A stretch of DNA of 64,000 nucleotides from Amphirosellinia nigrospora (lineage: Eukaryota; Ascomycota; Sordariomycetes; Xylariales; Xylariaceae). The notes under the pieces are model-generated. The model was not told where the DNA came from. It did no database searches and saw only the letters and a program-made list of their open reading frames with translations. Position numbers and translations under genes: made by a program. The stretch covers positions 1,054,001 through 1,118,000 of the forward strand of contig SCHM01000004.1 in the NCBI GenBank assembly GCA_004123355.1. The letters run 5' to 3'. Position 1 is the stretch's first letter. Every line of letters begins with the position of its first letter. Of this stretch, positions 45,648 to 58,401 are shown piece by piece.

Positions 45648-48600
45648 CTATGTAACCGTATATCTTCCACCTATTGGTGCTCGACTATCAGCATCGGCCG
45701 CTGCTATGGTTCCCTCCTTGAGGAGACGTGTCAACTCAGCCATAGCATTGGCGACAACTAGCTCAGTATCGCCTTCTACGAGAATGTAGAGTTTGGGTTC
45801 TTGGCCGGATTGAACCTCTTTGCCCGGTGGGTAGAAGTTGCCCTTGGTTGTGATAGATGTGCCGGTGGCTTCCAGGATCTTGGCTACATTAGTTCTATTA
45901 GTGACAGCCCAGCGTGCTTTCTGGGGAAGTCATTGATTTCAAGTGTGGCATGGAATGCACCAGCGTCGGGGCCTTTATTGTCAATAGGTTGACCAGGTCG
46001 GAGCTGACCGGTACGACCTAAACGAGCGTTGATCGCGTTGATAGCGGACGATACCTTATCTAAGGGATTATTGCCCCCAGTCGATGATGGTGCGGGGTCT
46101 TCTCGCTTGTGTATAGTAAACTTGGGCTCGAGATCAATTTTTGGTGCTGCTGCATCGCGGCTAATAATGCCAGACGCAGCACTCTGAATAGCTGCAGCAG
46201 CTTTGTCCGTCTTTTTGTCGTCGGCTGCCTTTTCTTCCTTGTTATCTTCCTCTTCCTCGCCTTCAGCCCTATGAGTTTTTCGTTCACGAAGGCGGTTGGC
46301 CTCCCTCTCCTGATCGAGACGCTCGAGACCCTTGCCTCCGAAGCCAGATTGATCCTTGGCTTTACCGGACTTTACTTTTTCCCTGAACGCCTTGCGCATT
46401 TCTTCTAATTGCTCCGGAATAGGCTGACCGCTTTGCTCAAGAGCTTTAGAGATACCAGGAGCACAGTTTTCCTGATCTGATGTGATGAAGGTCACGGCTG
46501 TTCCTTTATTTCCTGCACGTCCAGTACGGCCCGCCCGATGCACATAGTCTTCTAGATGATTCGGGCATCATAGTTGACTACAAGCTTTAGTTGCTTGACA
46601 TCCAAACCGCGGGCAGCTACGGATGTCGCAATCAATATCGGAAGAGCGCCAGCTTTGAAGTCCTGAATGGTAGAATCTCGGTCAATTTGGTCCTTACCAC
46701 CGTGGATAGACATGCATGGATAGCCTTTCCGTAAGAGTTCTTTCAGCAAATCGTCTGCCTTTTCTTGTCGCTCGACAAAAATCAAAGTGCGAGCATCCTC
46801 ATCCTTATCATAGAGCTCGCCAAGTAACTCAAGTATTCGAAGGAACTTGGTATTTTCCTCGCGAATTTCGATTATCTGGGTTATTTCAGGGCTACAACAC
46901 TCTTGCCCCCTACGGTAATCTCAACAGGATTATTTAGAACCTTTTTGGCCAGTGAGTCCATGATACGAGGCATCGTGGCTGAAAACAAAATAGTTTGCCG
47001 ATCCGGCCTCATGTTGGCGAAGATTTTCATCACCTGTGGTTCGAAGCCCATATCGAACATCCTGTCAGCCTCATCAAGCACCACGTAGCTAACTCTCTTT
47101 AAGTTCGTGACTCGACCTTGGTTGGCTGCTAGTAAATCGATCATGCGTCCTGGGGTACAGACAACGATCTCGGCGCCCCGCTTCAGCTCTGCAATGTGAT
47201 CTTTAATGGGTGCGCCGCCGTAGGCACACACTGCTCTCAGGTTCATCGACTTCAGGAAGGGCTTGCAGTCGCGATGAATTTGAGTTGCTAACTCGCGAGT
47301 GGGGCATAATCAATCCTATAGGGCCTTCATTATCCCTCAGCGGGGATTGGTCTTTGATATGCCTAAACATAGGTAGCAAGAAAGCAAGTGTTTTTCCTGA
47401 CCCAGTCTTAGCGACGCCAATCACATCTCGGCCAGACATAATGGCAGGAAACGCTTGCATCTGGATAGGTGTTGGTTTTTCAAAGCCCAAGCTGCTAATA
47501 ACATCAAGGGTTTTTCTTGAAAGTGCACATTGAGACCACTTTTGGACAGGTTTCGGCATATCTTTACCCGATACTTTAATACCGTCTAACTCAAGACGTA
47601 GATCAGTAAGCTCAGCCTCAGTCATTTCGGATAATTCCTGAGGCTCAACCCAGAAATTCTTCCGAATAGGTTCCATATCAAGCTTGCTATAGTCGTGGGT
47701 TGGTATATCTTTCTTCTTGCGTGCTTTTGCGGCCAGGGCCAAGAAGGAATTGGGGTCGGTATTTTCTTTGCGAAAATCGTAGTCGTCGTCGCCGCTGAAA
47801 TATGCTTCTGGTTCTTGTGAACTTTTGCTCTGATCTTTCTTCGACTGAAGTGTCTTGTTTGCTTTTGGCTTAGATCGAGATTGTTCATGAATGCGTCAAG
47901 AGGGTCGACCTCCTCTTCCTCATTATCTATTTCCATCGCTTCAGCAGCCGTTGCATCTTCAGCAGCACCATCAGCTTGAGGAGCAGCGTCCTCTTCTGTA
48001 GTATCAACCTGCATTTCTGTATCTTGCTGAGCATTTCTTGGGCAATGCGCTCTTCTCTCCTTTCTTGCGCAGCTCGAGCCGCCGCAGCTTCTTCTTCCTC
48101 GTCGCCGCAAAATTATCAGCGCCGATATCATCATCCTCGTCCTGGTTTTCATAAGGCGTATCATCAACATCGGCAAGGGGTAATGATGGCAGCTTAGCAA
48201 GTTTGCGATCAGATATTTCCTCTTCGTCGAGTATTAATTTACGTTTTTGAGGAGCCTTGTCGGCATCCGCACTCTGCTTATGAAAGCCAAACCCACTAGT
48301 TTCGTTTGTGGACGGGGCGGAGGCTTTGGCTCGCCGTTAGGTTCGTGATTGAATAGGACTGATTGGATAACTCACCACTGGAGGCCTTTGTTGCAGATGA
48401 TATAGTGGTGGGAGGCACTTTAGTAGAAGGCGCGTTTCCGGCTGGGGGCTAGTGACCGCCCCTAGCTTTGTTACTCCGCCTGGGAGTTGGGACTTCGCAG
48501 CAGATTTTTTTGCGATGGCTTTAGGATCAAACTTTCCTGCATACTGTGCTGTAGGGGAGAGTGGCTGCGTATCAGTAGGTGAGGCTGAACCTGGAGAAAC

Positions 48601-49444
48601 TGCGGCTGGTGTAGTAGTTGATGTCCCATTAGCCTTCTCATCCATCTCCGCAAGAAGCTTCCGAGTGGCACCTGGTGTTGTTTCTTTCTGTTTTTCTTTG
48701 TCCTCATGCCGTTTTTTCCAAGCCGCTAGCCGAGCAAGGCGGTCGGCCTTCTTGTCAACCCCGGTTTGGGCGGCTGAGGGTGTTGGCGCTTGATCGGACT
48801 GTGATATGTTGGCGACTGTGGTGGATTTGTTATCAAATGGAGAGAGAAATACCTGGGACGGCCCTGGCTTTGGAGCACCGGCATCTACCGGGCCACGGTC
48901 ACGGCTGTCACCGCGTTTGCTACGGGCTGGGGAGTCAGCAGTACCTTCGCGCCCTCTACGTCGATCACGGGACTCGTCTCGCCTGTTTCGATACTCTCTG
49001 TCCCCAACACGGTCGCGGCTTCTCCGTCGCCGGTTGTCAAGAGAACGGTCTCTCTCGCGGTCTGCGGCTTGGTCTCGCGACCGTCTACGATCTCTTCTAT
49101 TTCGGTAGTAGCCTTCATCTCGGCGGTCTACGGAGCGCTCGCGACGGCGGTGATCTCGATCTCTGTCTCTATCCCGATCCGATCACGATCTCGTTCGCGT
49201 CCCGTTCCCGATACCGGCGCTGTGAGTAAGTATTGTTAGAAGAGGGATGTAGTCGCGTGCGTTGGTTGTGTAGCCTCACGTCATTGGGGCTCCGAGAGCG
49301 ACTCCGGCGTCTTTGATCGCGCCCATAGTCGCGGCGGTCGCGGTCCCGATCTTGGTTCTTTCTTTCATCCTCTCTGCGACTTCTTTTTGAAGAGTGCTGG
49401 CTGCCTGCTGGAGTTGGTGAGCGAGAGTCTCTGAGCCGAGCCAT
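45648..49444 (-). CDS. prp5: PRP5-type DEAD-box splicing helicase (DDX46)
   Basis: ATP-dependent RNA helicase that remodels U2 snRNP during early spliceosome assembly. Exon 1 (49444-49280) and a 60-base intron (GTGAGG..CACAG) lead into a very long exon. The N-terminus is Arg/Ser/Asp-rich ([11 protein letters not shown], then RD and RR repeats), followed by acidic [16 protein letters not shown]. Helicase motifs: [14 protein letters not shown] (Q), AKTGSGKT (I), [10 protein letters not shown] (Ib), [16 protein letters not shown] (II), SATMPR (III), [39 protein letters not shown] (VI). The tail contains [18 protein letters not shown] and ends GGRYTVT. At least four one- or two-base losses are certain (about 47300-47308, 46887-46892, 46553-46565, 45921-45928) and others lie before 48,700; most fall in C or G runs. 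An essential splicing factor broken this often is not credible, so these are read as errors. Confidence 0.93.
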
Positions 49445-50109
49445 GGTTATTGCGGCGGCTCGATTGCACTACTGTGGTGAGAGCTACCAGAGAACTGAGA
49501 ACTGGGCAAGACACGGGCCTGAGGGTCCAAGTCGATGGAACCGACGCCGAACTAGTGTCCTTGAGCGGTCTTGAAACGAAGGCGGGTATGAGACGTCCAA
49601 TTCTAGTAGTACACTGTCTGGGAGCACTCTGGACTCAAACGGTATTCAACGGCCGTGAAAAAGTGTCTTGTCGTGTTATTCGTGACTTACATGTACTTAA
49701 CCATTCAATAGCAGAGAGGTGGGGTCTGTGGCTGAACGCTAATCTAGCCTAATTCAGTAGCGCGGCTGTAGATTAGATTAGATAGACAGATAGATAAGGC
49801 AGTTGATAGTGTAGGTGTGCAGCGGCGACATAAATTGTGGCTTGTTGATACTACGCACAACTTACTTGCATTGATCCATGCCTTGTGGTGGGGTCTGCGC
49901 CACTAGCCTTCCCAATTGACAACGCTCGAGCGTAGGAGCTTCTCTTCTGTCGCGTGTGAAATTCGTATGAGGTTGGAGAAACACACAAATCACAGCGTCA
50001 CGCTTATTTTCGTGACCTGGCGGCAGACGCTCGCCTTGCGTAGCCTCGTTGTCTTATAATCCCTACTAACTGGAACAAACACGTAACCTGACCGATACAG
50101 CTACCTATC
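49445..50109. promoter_or_regulatory. Divergent promoter, prp5 / HMG-box gene
   Basis: About 665 bases between divergent starts. No recognisable element beyond a GATA-rich short run (gattagattagatagacagatagataa, about 49,770-49,797). No gene seen. Confidence 0.4.
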
Positions 50110-51226
50110 ATGTTGTTCCCAATCGGTCGTTCTACGACTAGACGGTTGGCCTCAACCAACTTCGCTACGTCATTTGCCCGTTTGGCAGTCGTCCGAGCAG
50201 CCACAAAGTCGCAATCCAACGCGCTAGGCATATACTCCCAGGCTATTCGAGGCTTTGCCTCTGTGGGACGACCAAGACAAGCCTCTACATCTAAGACTGT
50301 GCGCGCTACTTCCACCACCAAGACACCAGCAAAGAAACCTGCTACCAAGACAACCAAAGCAACAGCAAAAGCTCAGCCTAAGTCTAAGCCCAAGCCCAAG
50401 GCCGCGTCTAAGCCCAAGCTCAAGTCCAGGTCCAAGCCAAAGACCAAGGCCAAATCTAAGGCCAAACCTGGGCGTGCTAGAAAGCCCGTCTCTGAAGAAC
50501 GAAGGGTAATGCTTGAGCGCCAATTGCTCAAGAGACACGCCTTATTCGAGAACCCAAGGCCTTGGGAATACAGCCGTATCAGGTTTTCGTTAGCGAAAAG
50601 ACCGGGGGCGTGACAGATGGCGAAATGGTTATCAACAAGATCGCCGCGGTGGCCCGAGATTACAAAGCACTCCCGCCCCAGGAGATTGAGGTTTGTCAAT
50701 TAAAACCCCTTTAGACTTGCAGGTGCCATGCTAATTCATCTCTCTAGCGACTTAAATCTATAGCTGACCAGAATAAACTCACCAACGCTGTCGCGTACAA
50801 GGCCTGGGTCGAGTCCCATTCAGTGCAGGAGATCTATGACGCCAACAAGGCTCGGAGAGCCTTAAAGAAAAAACACAACTTCCCTAAGAGGAGTCTGAAA
50901 GTGATTCACGACGACCGTCTGCCGAAGCAACCAACGGGGCCCTATGCCCTGTTTACCAAAGCACGGTGGGCGTCGGGAGACTACTCACTAGCAAATGCAA
51001 CACTTGCCGAGGTAACCTCAAGAATTGCAACCGAGTGGAAGGGCCTAACTGCGGCAGAACGCCAGGTATGCCAATAAAAATCTTACTGATATATATCACA
51101 TAACTGACTATCTTTTAGCCATACGACGACCTCGCGCGATCTCAGACTGAACACTATCAGAAGTCAGTAAGCCCACTCCTCAATCTTCCGAGGTCTACGG
51201 GTACCAAGTCCCCATCACCACGATAG
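50110..51226 (+). CDS. Mitochondrial HMG-box DNA-packaging protein
   Basis: Probable mtDNA-packaging protein of the Abf2/mtHMG type. Exons 50110-50690, 50748-51065 and 51119-51226. The N-terminus (MLFPIGRSTTRRLASTNFAT) is Arg/Ser-rich without acidic residues, as in a mitochondrial presequence. Next comes a histone H1-like run of Lys/Pro/Ala/Ser repeats (KSKPKPKAASKPKLKSRSKP, residues about 85-125). A first domain (VFVSEKTGG.. to RDYKALPPQEIERLK) and a second HMG-like box (PKQPTGPYALFTKARWASGD to WKGLTAAERQPYDDLA) follow. One base is missing near 50577-50590 (RIRVFVSEKT). The end is set by the first stop after exon 3. Nuclear localisation is an alternative, but the leader argues for mitochondria. 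Confidence 0.82.
50340..50480 (+). repeat. Lys-Pro coding short tandem repeat
   Basis: Imperfect six-base units (AAGCCC, AAGTCT, AAGCTC) encoding alternating Lys with Pro, Ser or Ala within the HMG-box gene. Likely length-variable. Confidence 0.65.
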
Positions 51227-51607
51227 CTTAGAATTGTTACTGGCCAGTGGAATTGCAAATAGTGGGCGTAAACTGCCAGAGAGCCGTGATGTGTAAGGTA
51301 CATGGTATCGCTTGTTGGAACTACCATCTCTTATTTGTCTGGTTGCAATTTCCTAAGTAAGGGATTGTATTCGTGCAATCAAGACTTCTATGATTCTCGA
51401 TATGCCAATTGTAGTATTAAAACGTCACAGATTCGCCTATGCAGAAGTTGGGCACGTCGCCTGTATGTATCACATGCAATTCATCGTTGTAATGTACACA
51501 GATCCTCTACTTCTTCCTACAGCTTAAATAAGAAGCCTCATAGCAAATACTTGCCACCATAGCGCCAGTCTGATGCAAATAAAAGTTCACAAGCCATGCA
51601 GTTACCT
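51227..51607. other. Short 3' intergenic
   Basis: About 380 bases between convergent genes; open frames show no family features. Nothing else seen. Confidence 0.45.
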
Positions 51608-52949
51608 CTATGGATATGGATGATCCCTCGACCCCATAACAATGACTTTTGCCCCTTCAGCATCTATCCATGAGCTACCTGTGAAAACGATCTTCCGCTG
51701 GCTTGCCAACCATAGAACGTAGTAAATATGCGCTACCACTGACGCCCAGCAATACACCCGCAACTCCCTAAAATCAGTATCTCTCTTGCAAATGACGCCC
51801 CACCCCGCGGTCCCAGTCCCAATATAATTAGCGAGGAAGGCCCAGGCGTCGCGCTTCAACCTAGGCTCCCAGGATGTGCAGTCACAAAGCCAATAGCCCC
51901 GTTCATAGAGTCTGAGCGCCCTCGTCTGTTCCTTTGGTCGGAAGCGCGATGATAAATCCACATCACGGCCCAGTTTTCGTAAGCCCTCTGTGATTAGGTC
52001 CTGTGGCTCAATATGGAGCTCTGATGTAGGCGGTTCCGGAGGGAGAATCTCTAGGCTCTTGAATGTAAACCCGTGGGTGCTTAGCAACTCAATTGTCACC
52101 GGGATCTTGTGGTTAGGGAATGATCGTGGTCCGACGTCACTTGCTGCTCGTGCCAACGCTCGTGGACTTTTCACGAGATCAAGCCGGCGTAACTTAAGAA
52201 GCGGTTCTGAATCCGCTCTGGGAAGTCCTGGTGGTGATGATAAGAATTTTTTTCTTCAATAACATCGTCGTCAGACTCATCAGTAACTGGAACTTTCGGC
52301 TGTTGATGGGGATTGTTGGTTTCCTGGTATTCTAACCCCTCTCTGCTATTGGACGGTAGCACTGCTACATTCTTAACGTGTGGGGTACAGGGAATCATTT
52401 GGTGCGTGTGATACTGGGAAGAATGCTGATTAGGGGTCTCGAGCATGCTGCTGTGCGAATCCTGTTTGGAGGAACCCGAGGGCGACTGGAAATGCTGTAG
52501 GTAGTTTTCTAAGACTCTGGTTGGGGACGTAAGGGAGGCGAATTCGGCGGGATTCATAGGATGCGAATCCTGTACAATGCTGGGCGGTGTTTCCCATGAT
52601 GACTGTGTTGCCGATACGGGCGTTTGTTGAACAACGAAGGGATGGTTAGGCGCTCCACGAACGCGCATCTGAGGGGAGTTTGCGTTGTCTATCACACTCT
52701 GGAATGAGGCTTGTGGCGATTGGAAGGAGCCGATTCTATCATGCGATGGGACATTGGAGAATCTATCCTCGTCGGTCGCCAGTGCATGCCTGCCGTCTTC
52801 GATACCATCATCACTGCCACTCTGCGGGTGGTGTCAGGAGGTTCAAAGGCCAGGTAAGCGGCTGCTAACGATCGGTATCGAGCATCATCAACTGTTCTAC
52901 TTGGTGCCCCAATATGTATAAGGATCTCCACGTCCGGCTGCTCCTCCAT
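51608..52949 (-). CDS. Conserved fungal protein of unknown function
   Basis: About 440 residues in three overlapping frames joined by at least two probable one-base slips (near 52,690 and 52,175). N-terminal block: EILIHIGAPSRTVDDARYRS followed by AYLAFEPP. Middle: low-complexity Ser/Gln-rich stretch with VIDNANSP-like start (IDNANSPQMRVRG), WETPPSIVQDSHP. C-terminal block: LLSTHGFTFKSLEILPPEPP, RALRLYERGYWLCDCTSWEP, WAFLANYIGTGTAGWGVICK, RVYCWASVVAHIYYVLWLAS and SSWIDAEGAKVIVMG. The two end blocks recur together in a common family of Pezizomycotina hypothetical proteins. No catalytic motif or signal peptide is seen; the C-terminal hydrophobic segments may be buried rather than membrane-spanning. 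Confidence 0.7.
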
Positions 52950-54871
52950 TCGTGCCAGTCATATCGCCCGAATGCCCAAACGCCAGGCAGATAAAGTTCA
53001 GAGTAGTAAGGCGTCTACTCCTCCACCCAGATGCTTGAATCTCAGAGGCAATAATTGATGATAAATCGCCTGAGCTGTGAAATTAAATGTTCAGATGTTA
53101 AAAAACAAAATAGAAAGGCAAATTAGCTGAAGGAGAAGAGCAACAATAAGTTGATTGTAGTCCCACCGATGGCGCGAGTGAATGCCGAAGAAGATAAAAC
53201 GTTGGTCTACAGATTGTAGCACGTGCAATTTACAACCTTTGGTACCTTGCCTATCTAGGTGTAACCTAGCTAGCTACGTATCGTTGACTTGCTATATCCA
53301 TGTAATCACCACATGTCCTGAAGCATAAGGCAAGTTAGGTACTGCGCGCGCATATGCATGCATCTTCATGTCGCTATAGCTGACATTTCAGCACTGCATG
53401 TGGAAGTTTAATTCTTATGACGGGACGTGAACCAAGACGGGAAGACAGCTGGGAGCTCCCGATGTTTAGAATCACGTGATAGGGACAAAAGGCCCAAGGC
53501 GCCAATTAAATTATTCAAGCTGATCCCAATTCTACTAGGTATAAACTGTTTTGGTGTAAAATTAAGCAACTATAATATCGCTCCTTTTCTAGATACACGA
53601 AATGCTACCATTCACGTTATCTCTAAATAGGCGTAGCTCACAGGTAGGTTAGGTTGTGTTAAGGTTGCGACTAAGGTACCTAAGATAACCTGTCACGCAG
53701 TGTCAAATGCAGTGATGCAGGAGGGGGAGATTTCATGGAGTTGATGCCGCTGTTCGGAAATCGAACTCCTTTTACGGACGCAAATATAGATAGACGTGCA
53801 TGGAGTCCTGCACATTACATGTCATAATAGGTGCCCTACAGCCCCGTAGTTCCTAAGAGGTAATATCAACTCTAGTAATGTGAGAGTGACTTATTGTACA
53901 GTAGGCGCCTACCTCTTACTAAGGTCTTCAGGCACCGGCACCCCTCTTTGTTGGCAGTCTTCGATCTTTAATCCTTAATCTTGTCGTAGGCAGCGAGAAG
54001 CAGTACACAATAAATGGTAGCGTCGCCGGCGCAAGAGTGCCCAACATTCAGTCCACCCAGGCGGCCCACCTAGGCGGTCCACCCAGGTACGGCTCTGCAC
54101 TGCACTGTAGGTCTAAGTGTAAGTACAGTACCTGGCGTCGCTGGACCGGAACGGGGGTCGTCCCCTCTCTCCAGACGTCTACGGGTCTATCTGTACGGGG
54201 TTCACCCTCCATGCCACGCCTGTGCAGCTGTACAAGGACCCTACAAGCCTACCCGTCTCCTACCCGATGTCTCGATGCTGGCGGACGGCCTCATCCGCCT
54301 CTGCTTGAAACTATTCACCTGTCGACGACGATCAATTAATTCCCACCTCTCTCCCGACTCAACATCGTAACTAGTCCGGCCTGCACTATCGCAAAGAACA
54401 AACCCGACCGAACACATCAGCCCCAGCCTTTTCTTTGCCTTGTCCCAGCGTCTCTCGCCCGCCCATTGCCCATTACCCGTTGCCCGTTGCCCATTATAGC
54501 GCACATTCGCAGTCCGGCACTTGTCTTGCACACTCCCCACACAACATCAGCTCCCGTTGCCTTCTGGGCTTCCCGTCCACGGCCCTTTCTACGTAACATA
54601 GTGCCTCCAGCAGAAGAGCCAGCCTCCCGTCGTCTTCACAGCTCTGTCTTCCTGGTGTTGGCCTTCGTACGCTTGTCACACATGCCATCTGAGGATCCCA
54701 AACGCTCATTGCCCACTCCCGATGTCTGACGTCCAACTACGCGACCATCGTTCTGCAGCATACCGACCGTTTAATCCCACCACTTAGGCACGAGGCCTTC
54801 CAAGATACTTTGACAGCGATCCCACGACTTAGAATTGACATACCCGACCAGCTGTTGGTTTGGCCGCCACG
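52950..54871. promoter_or_regulatory. Long divergent region with short repeats
   Basis: 1.9 kb between divergent starts. It contains several TACCT/AGGTA motifs (53,240-53,280; 53,640-53,690) and, from 54,400 on, a CT-rich leader typical of the gene to its right. A small tandem repeat lies at 54,457-54,497. No gene seen. Confidence 0.45.
54457..54497. repeat. Tandem TTGCCCR repeat
   Basis: Five or so imperfect copies of a seven-base unit (gcccattgcccattacccgt then more), in the leader region of lrg1. Possibly a slipped-strand microsatellite. Confidence 0.6.
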
Positions 54872-57800
54872 ATGGGTCCGGATTATGGCGGTCTATCTTC
54901 GGATCGGGTCCATGGTCACCCCTCCCCTACTAGCGATAGCACCTACCAGCTCGATCACGAACGACCGGCCATGACGCCCAGTCCGGCCTACTCGAACGGA
55001 GGCTATCCTCTACCGAACCGACCCGCCGGTTCACCCACCCTCAGTGCTCACGGTGATCCGCGGAGGAGCGGTGAGCGAAGTAGATCCAGGGTACGCAATG
55101 GAGATCAGCCAGCGGATCGCTTCGTACATGTGCAAAATGTGGCGAACCTTTGACGGGTCAATTCGTGCGGGCTTTAGACGCAACCTTTCATTTAGAATGC
55201 TTCAAGTGCCATGTAAGTGGTTGAGCTGTCCGCGCGCATGACAGGACCTGGCATTAACGGATTGAACCAGGATTGTGGGCAAATTGTTGCATCGAAGTTC
55301 TTCCCTGCCGACGACGAGATTACGGGCGGCCAGTATCCCTTGTGAGACTGACTACTTTCGCAGGCTGGGTCTTCTCTGTCACCAATGCGGTGGTGCTCTC
55401 CGGGGCTCCTATATCACTGCTCTTGACCGAAAATACCATGTAGAACATTTCACATGTTGTTTATGCTCAACTGTCTTCGGGGCCCAAGACAGCTATTACG
55501 AGCATGATGGGGACGTTTACTGCCACTATCACTATTCCACCCAATTTGCCCAACGGTGTAATGGTTGTCGTACAGCTATTCTTAAGCAGTTCGTGGAGAT
55601 TTATCGCAATGGGCAAAATCAACATTGGCACCCGAGTGCTATATGATTCATAAGTTTTGGAACGTGCGGCTGGCGCCCCTGATAATACCGAGGAACAGCC
55701 TCCCGAGGCCCCAGATGCTGAGAGCCGGGAGCTCGTGCGTCAAAAGGAAGAAATCATGGAGGATAAGGTTTACCGAATCTGGAGTGTCCTGTCAACATTC
55801 GAGGAATCATCTGCGGCGTGCATTTCTGATATGCTGCTTCACGTGAGTAATGGTTCATATACTGAAGGGGTATTCGTCGCCAAAAGGTTCATTCTCCACG
55901 TCGAGATTTTATTCCAATCCGCCGATCATCTCGATGAGACTCTTAAAAAAATGGAAATCAAAGGTATACAATCTCCAGGTGTGGAACTCTAAATACCAAT
56001 TGCTGAGGTCTTTTAGCATTATCATATGGCCGTGAAGCAAAACTGCTCTGCAAGAAGATCGTTTCCTTCTTCTCATTATTGTCAAAAACCCAGGAACCCA
56101 ACATACGAAAGATAGGTGTAACACAAGAACTTCTGTCCCTCGTTACTGGACTTGCGCACTATCTTAAACTCCTCATCCGAATTTGTCTTCAGGGAACTTT
56201 GAGGCTCGAACGTGAGCAAGACTCCTCAGATGGATTATTCCAATTCCTTACCGACCTGGGTGTACTTGAATCGATGAAAAACGATGATGACTCTTTGCAA
56301 ATAACCCTTGGCATGTCGGGCCTCTCTGCCAACGATTCAGATCAATGTGCCTTGTGTCGGAAACCTATTGAGGATGAATGCGCCCTAAGTGGTGATAAGC
56401 GGTGGCACCTGACATGCGTCAGCTGCAGCCGGTGTGGCCGTGACTTGAGCAAAACTCTTGACCAAGCCCGTTCGCATCGGGATCTGGGGATCTTTTGCAC
56501 AGAGTGCGAAAACCAGCTTGGAGAGTATGGTCAGCCTCTAGAACGAATCTCTAAGCTTCAACAATACATCTTCCTCCTGAAGGTTGCCTTAGCACGGTTA
56601 CTTGAGATACTTCGGAACACCGGCGCATTGCAGTACGGCATAGACGACCAGGATCACAACGGTCGCAGACTGTCACTAGACAATGGGACAGTTTTGTTGA
56701 GGTCTAACTCTCAACCCACGCCATCTAATGACGGGGAGCGTCTCCAGCGAGAGTCGTCCTATGAGAACACTCTCAATGATGTACGCAGACTGCGAAGCAC
56801 GCGGCTTGATAAACATTTATCGTCCAACTTTAGGAAGGCTCGGACATCTAGGATCATGGATGGGCCTAATGGACCCAGTGCACGTCCTGGCTCAGCGGGC
56901 GCAGAAGGAGATTTGCGGAACAGGGCATTGCAGATTGATGAAGAGCGAGAGATGGGGTCAGGCGGCACAACAGAGCAATATTTCGGGCATCAAGATGCTT
57001 TGACCTTGGATGATATTCCTCGAATCGTCGCAGCAGAGCAGGCTCGAGAAAAACAACCTAACAAGCATTCCCGCCAAGAGCTCTTTAGATCGGCTACAGC
57101 CGAGCCAGCGTATGGTCCTGGCCATTCAAGGAACTTGTCCGGTGGCCGGGATGCTGAACTCAAAATCTTGGGCGAGCAGAGAGGAGCTAGGCGCTTTTTT
57201 TCGGAGCTGTCTGGCCTGGAGTATTTCATTGTTCGCCATGTTGCAGTTTTAACTATGCAGCCATTGCTTGACCAAGAGTTCTCGCTCGAAGAACTACTTG
57301 GCTTGATTGAAGCAAGGAAACCGCCCACGTTCTGGAATAAGTTTGGCAAAGCATTCGGCAAGAATGATACCCGTAAGAGTACCAAAAAGAAGGGTGTGTT
57401 CGGCGTTCCTTGGAAATTATTCTCGAGCGTGACGGGGCCGATTCTACTGATGGTGTTGGTCCTGGTGCTCTGCGAATCCCGGCAATCATCGAGGACACCA
57501 TCATAGCTTTGAAGAACAAGGATCTCTCCGTTGAAGGTGTTTTCCGGAAAAGTGGGAATATCAAGCGGCTTACGGAACAGGTGGCAGCCGTAGATAGAGA
57601 TGGCTGTGATGCTATCAAGTGGAATGATGAATCTCCCCACCAGCTTGCGGCGCTTCTAAAACGATATCTACGCGACCTCCCTGAGCCCCTCATGACATTC
57701 AAACTCTACAGAGTGTGGATAGCAGCAACAAAAATACAAGATCCCGACAAAAGGAGACAATGTCTGCATATGTGTTTCTGTCTACTACCTCAACCCCACC

Positions 57801-58401
57801 GAGATGCATTAGAAGTTCTATTTAACTTTTTCAAATGGGTGGCAACTTTCCATCAGGTCGACGAGGATACTGGATCACGGATGGACGTTCACAATCTCGC
57901 TCGAGTCATTGCCCCGAACATTCTTCGCATGAACGCCAAGACCGCCAGCTTCTCGGATGAACCCATGACTGTGGTTGCATGTGTCGAAGAACTGATTCAG
58001 TCTAACGAGGAAATGTGCATGGTTCGTGATGTCTTCTTCCCCAAAATTATGTATTGACTAATGTAAATGTCCAGGTTCCCGCCGAACTCATGGGTATCCT
58101 CGGTGACTCAACTTTATTCAGCAACACTGTTGATATCACAACAAAGGAAATTTTGAAACGTATTGAAGGGCGAGCGCCCAATGGTGGTTTCAAACAGTAT
58201 GATGGAGCAGAATTTGCCTCAAGACAGGAGAGTCATAGGAGAGCAATGGCCACCAGGGTTGAAACGGATCCAGCGCTACTCCAAGAGCCTACCATACCTT
58301 TCACAACCACACAAGGTACCCGCCTCCGCAATGGCGACATCCGACGGCGATATTCCGCACCCAGAACAATACGAGCGCAGTGGGACGCCGCAGGCAGATA
58401 A
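54872..58401 (+). CDS. lrg1: LIM-domain RhoGAP, LRG1 family
   Basis: GTPase-activating protein for Rho1, acting on cell-wall synthesis and polar tip growth (Neurospora LRG-1, yeast Lrg1). Starts MGPDYGGLSSDRVHGHP with a Ser/Pro-rich leader. LIM motifs in order: CAKCGEPLTGQFVRAL with FHLECFKC (about 55,125-55,215); CHQCGGALRGSYITALDRKY to HYHY; CNGCRTAILKQFVEI with HWHPECYMIHKFWNV; and, after a helical stretch, CALCRKPIEDECALSGDKRW to FCTEC. The C-terminal RhoGAP domain (57,470-58,060) has the arginine finger in GVFRKSGN, KRYLRDLPEPLMTFKLY and HNLARVIAPNILR. A tail with EITTKEIL-like DITTKEILKRIEG follows. Introns include GTAAGT..ACCAG after FKCH. One-base slips are clear near 55,130, 55,343 (PLCETDYF), 55,633 (HPECYM), 55,675 and 58,064 (MYLTNVNVQVP). 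Confidence 0.92.

Noticed and set aside
45648-49444. prp5 as a pseudogene or several separate genes
   Set aside because: All helicase motifs are intact in order and breaks are one- or two-base losses at runs; an essential gene with this pattern is better explained by sequence error.
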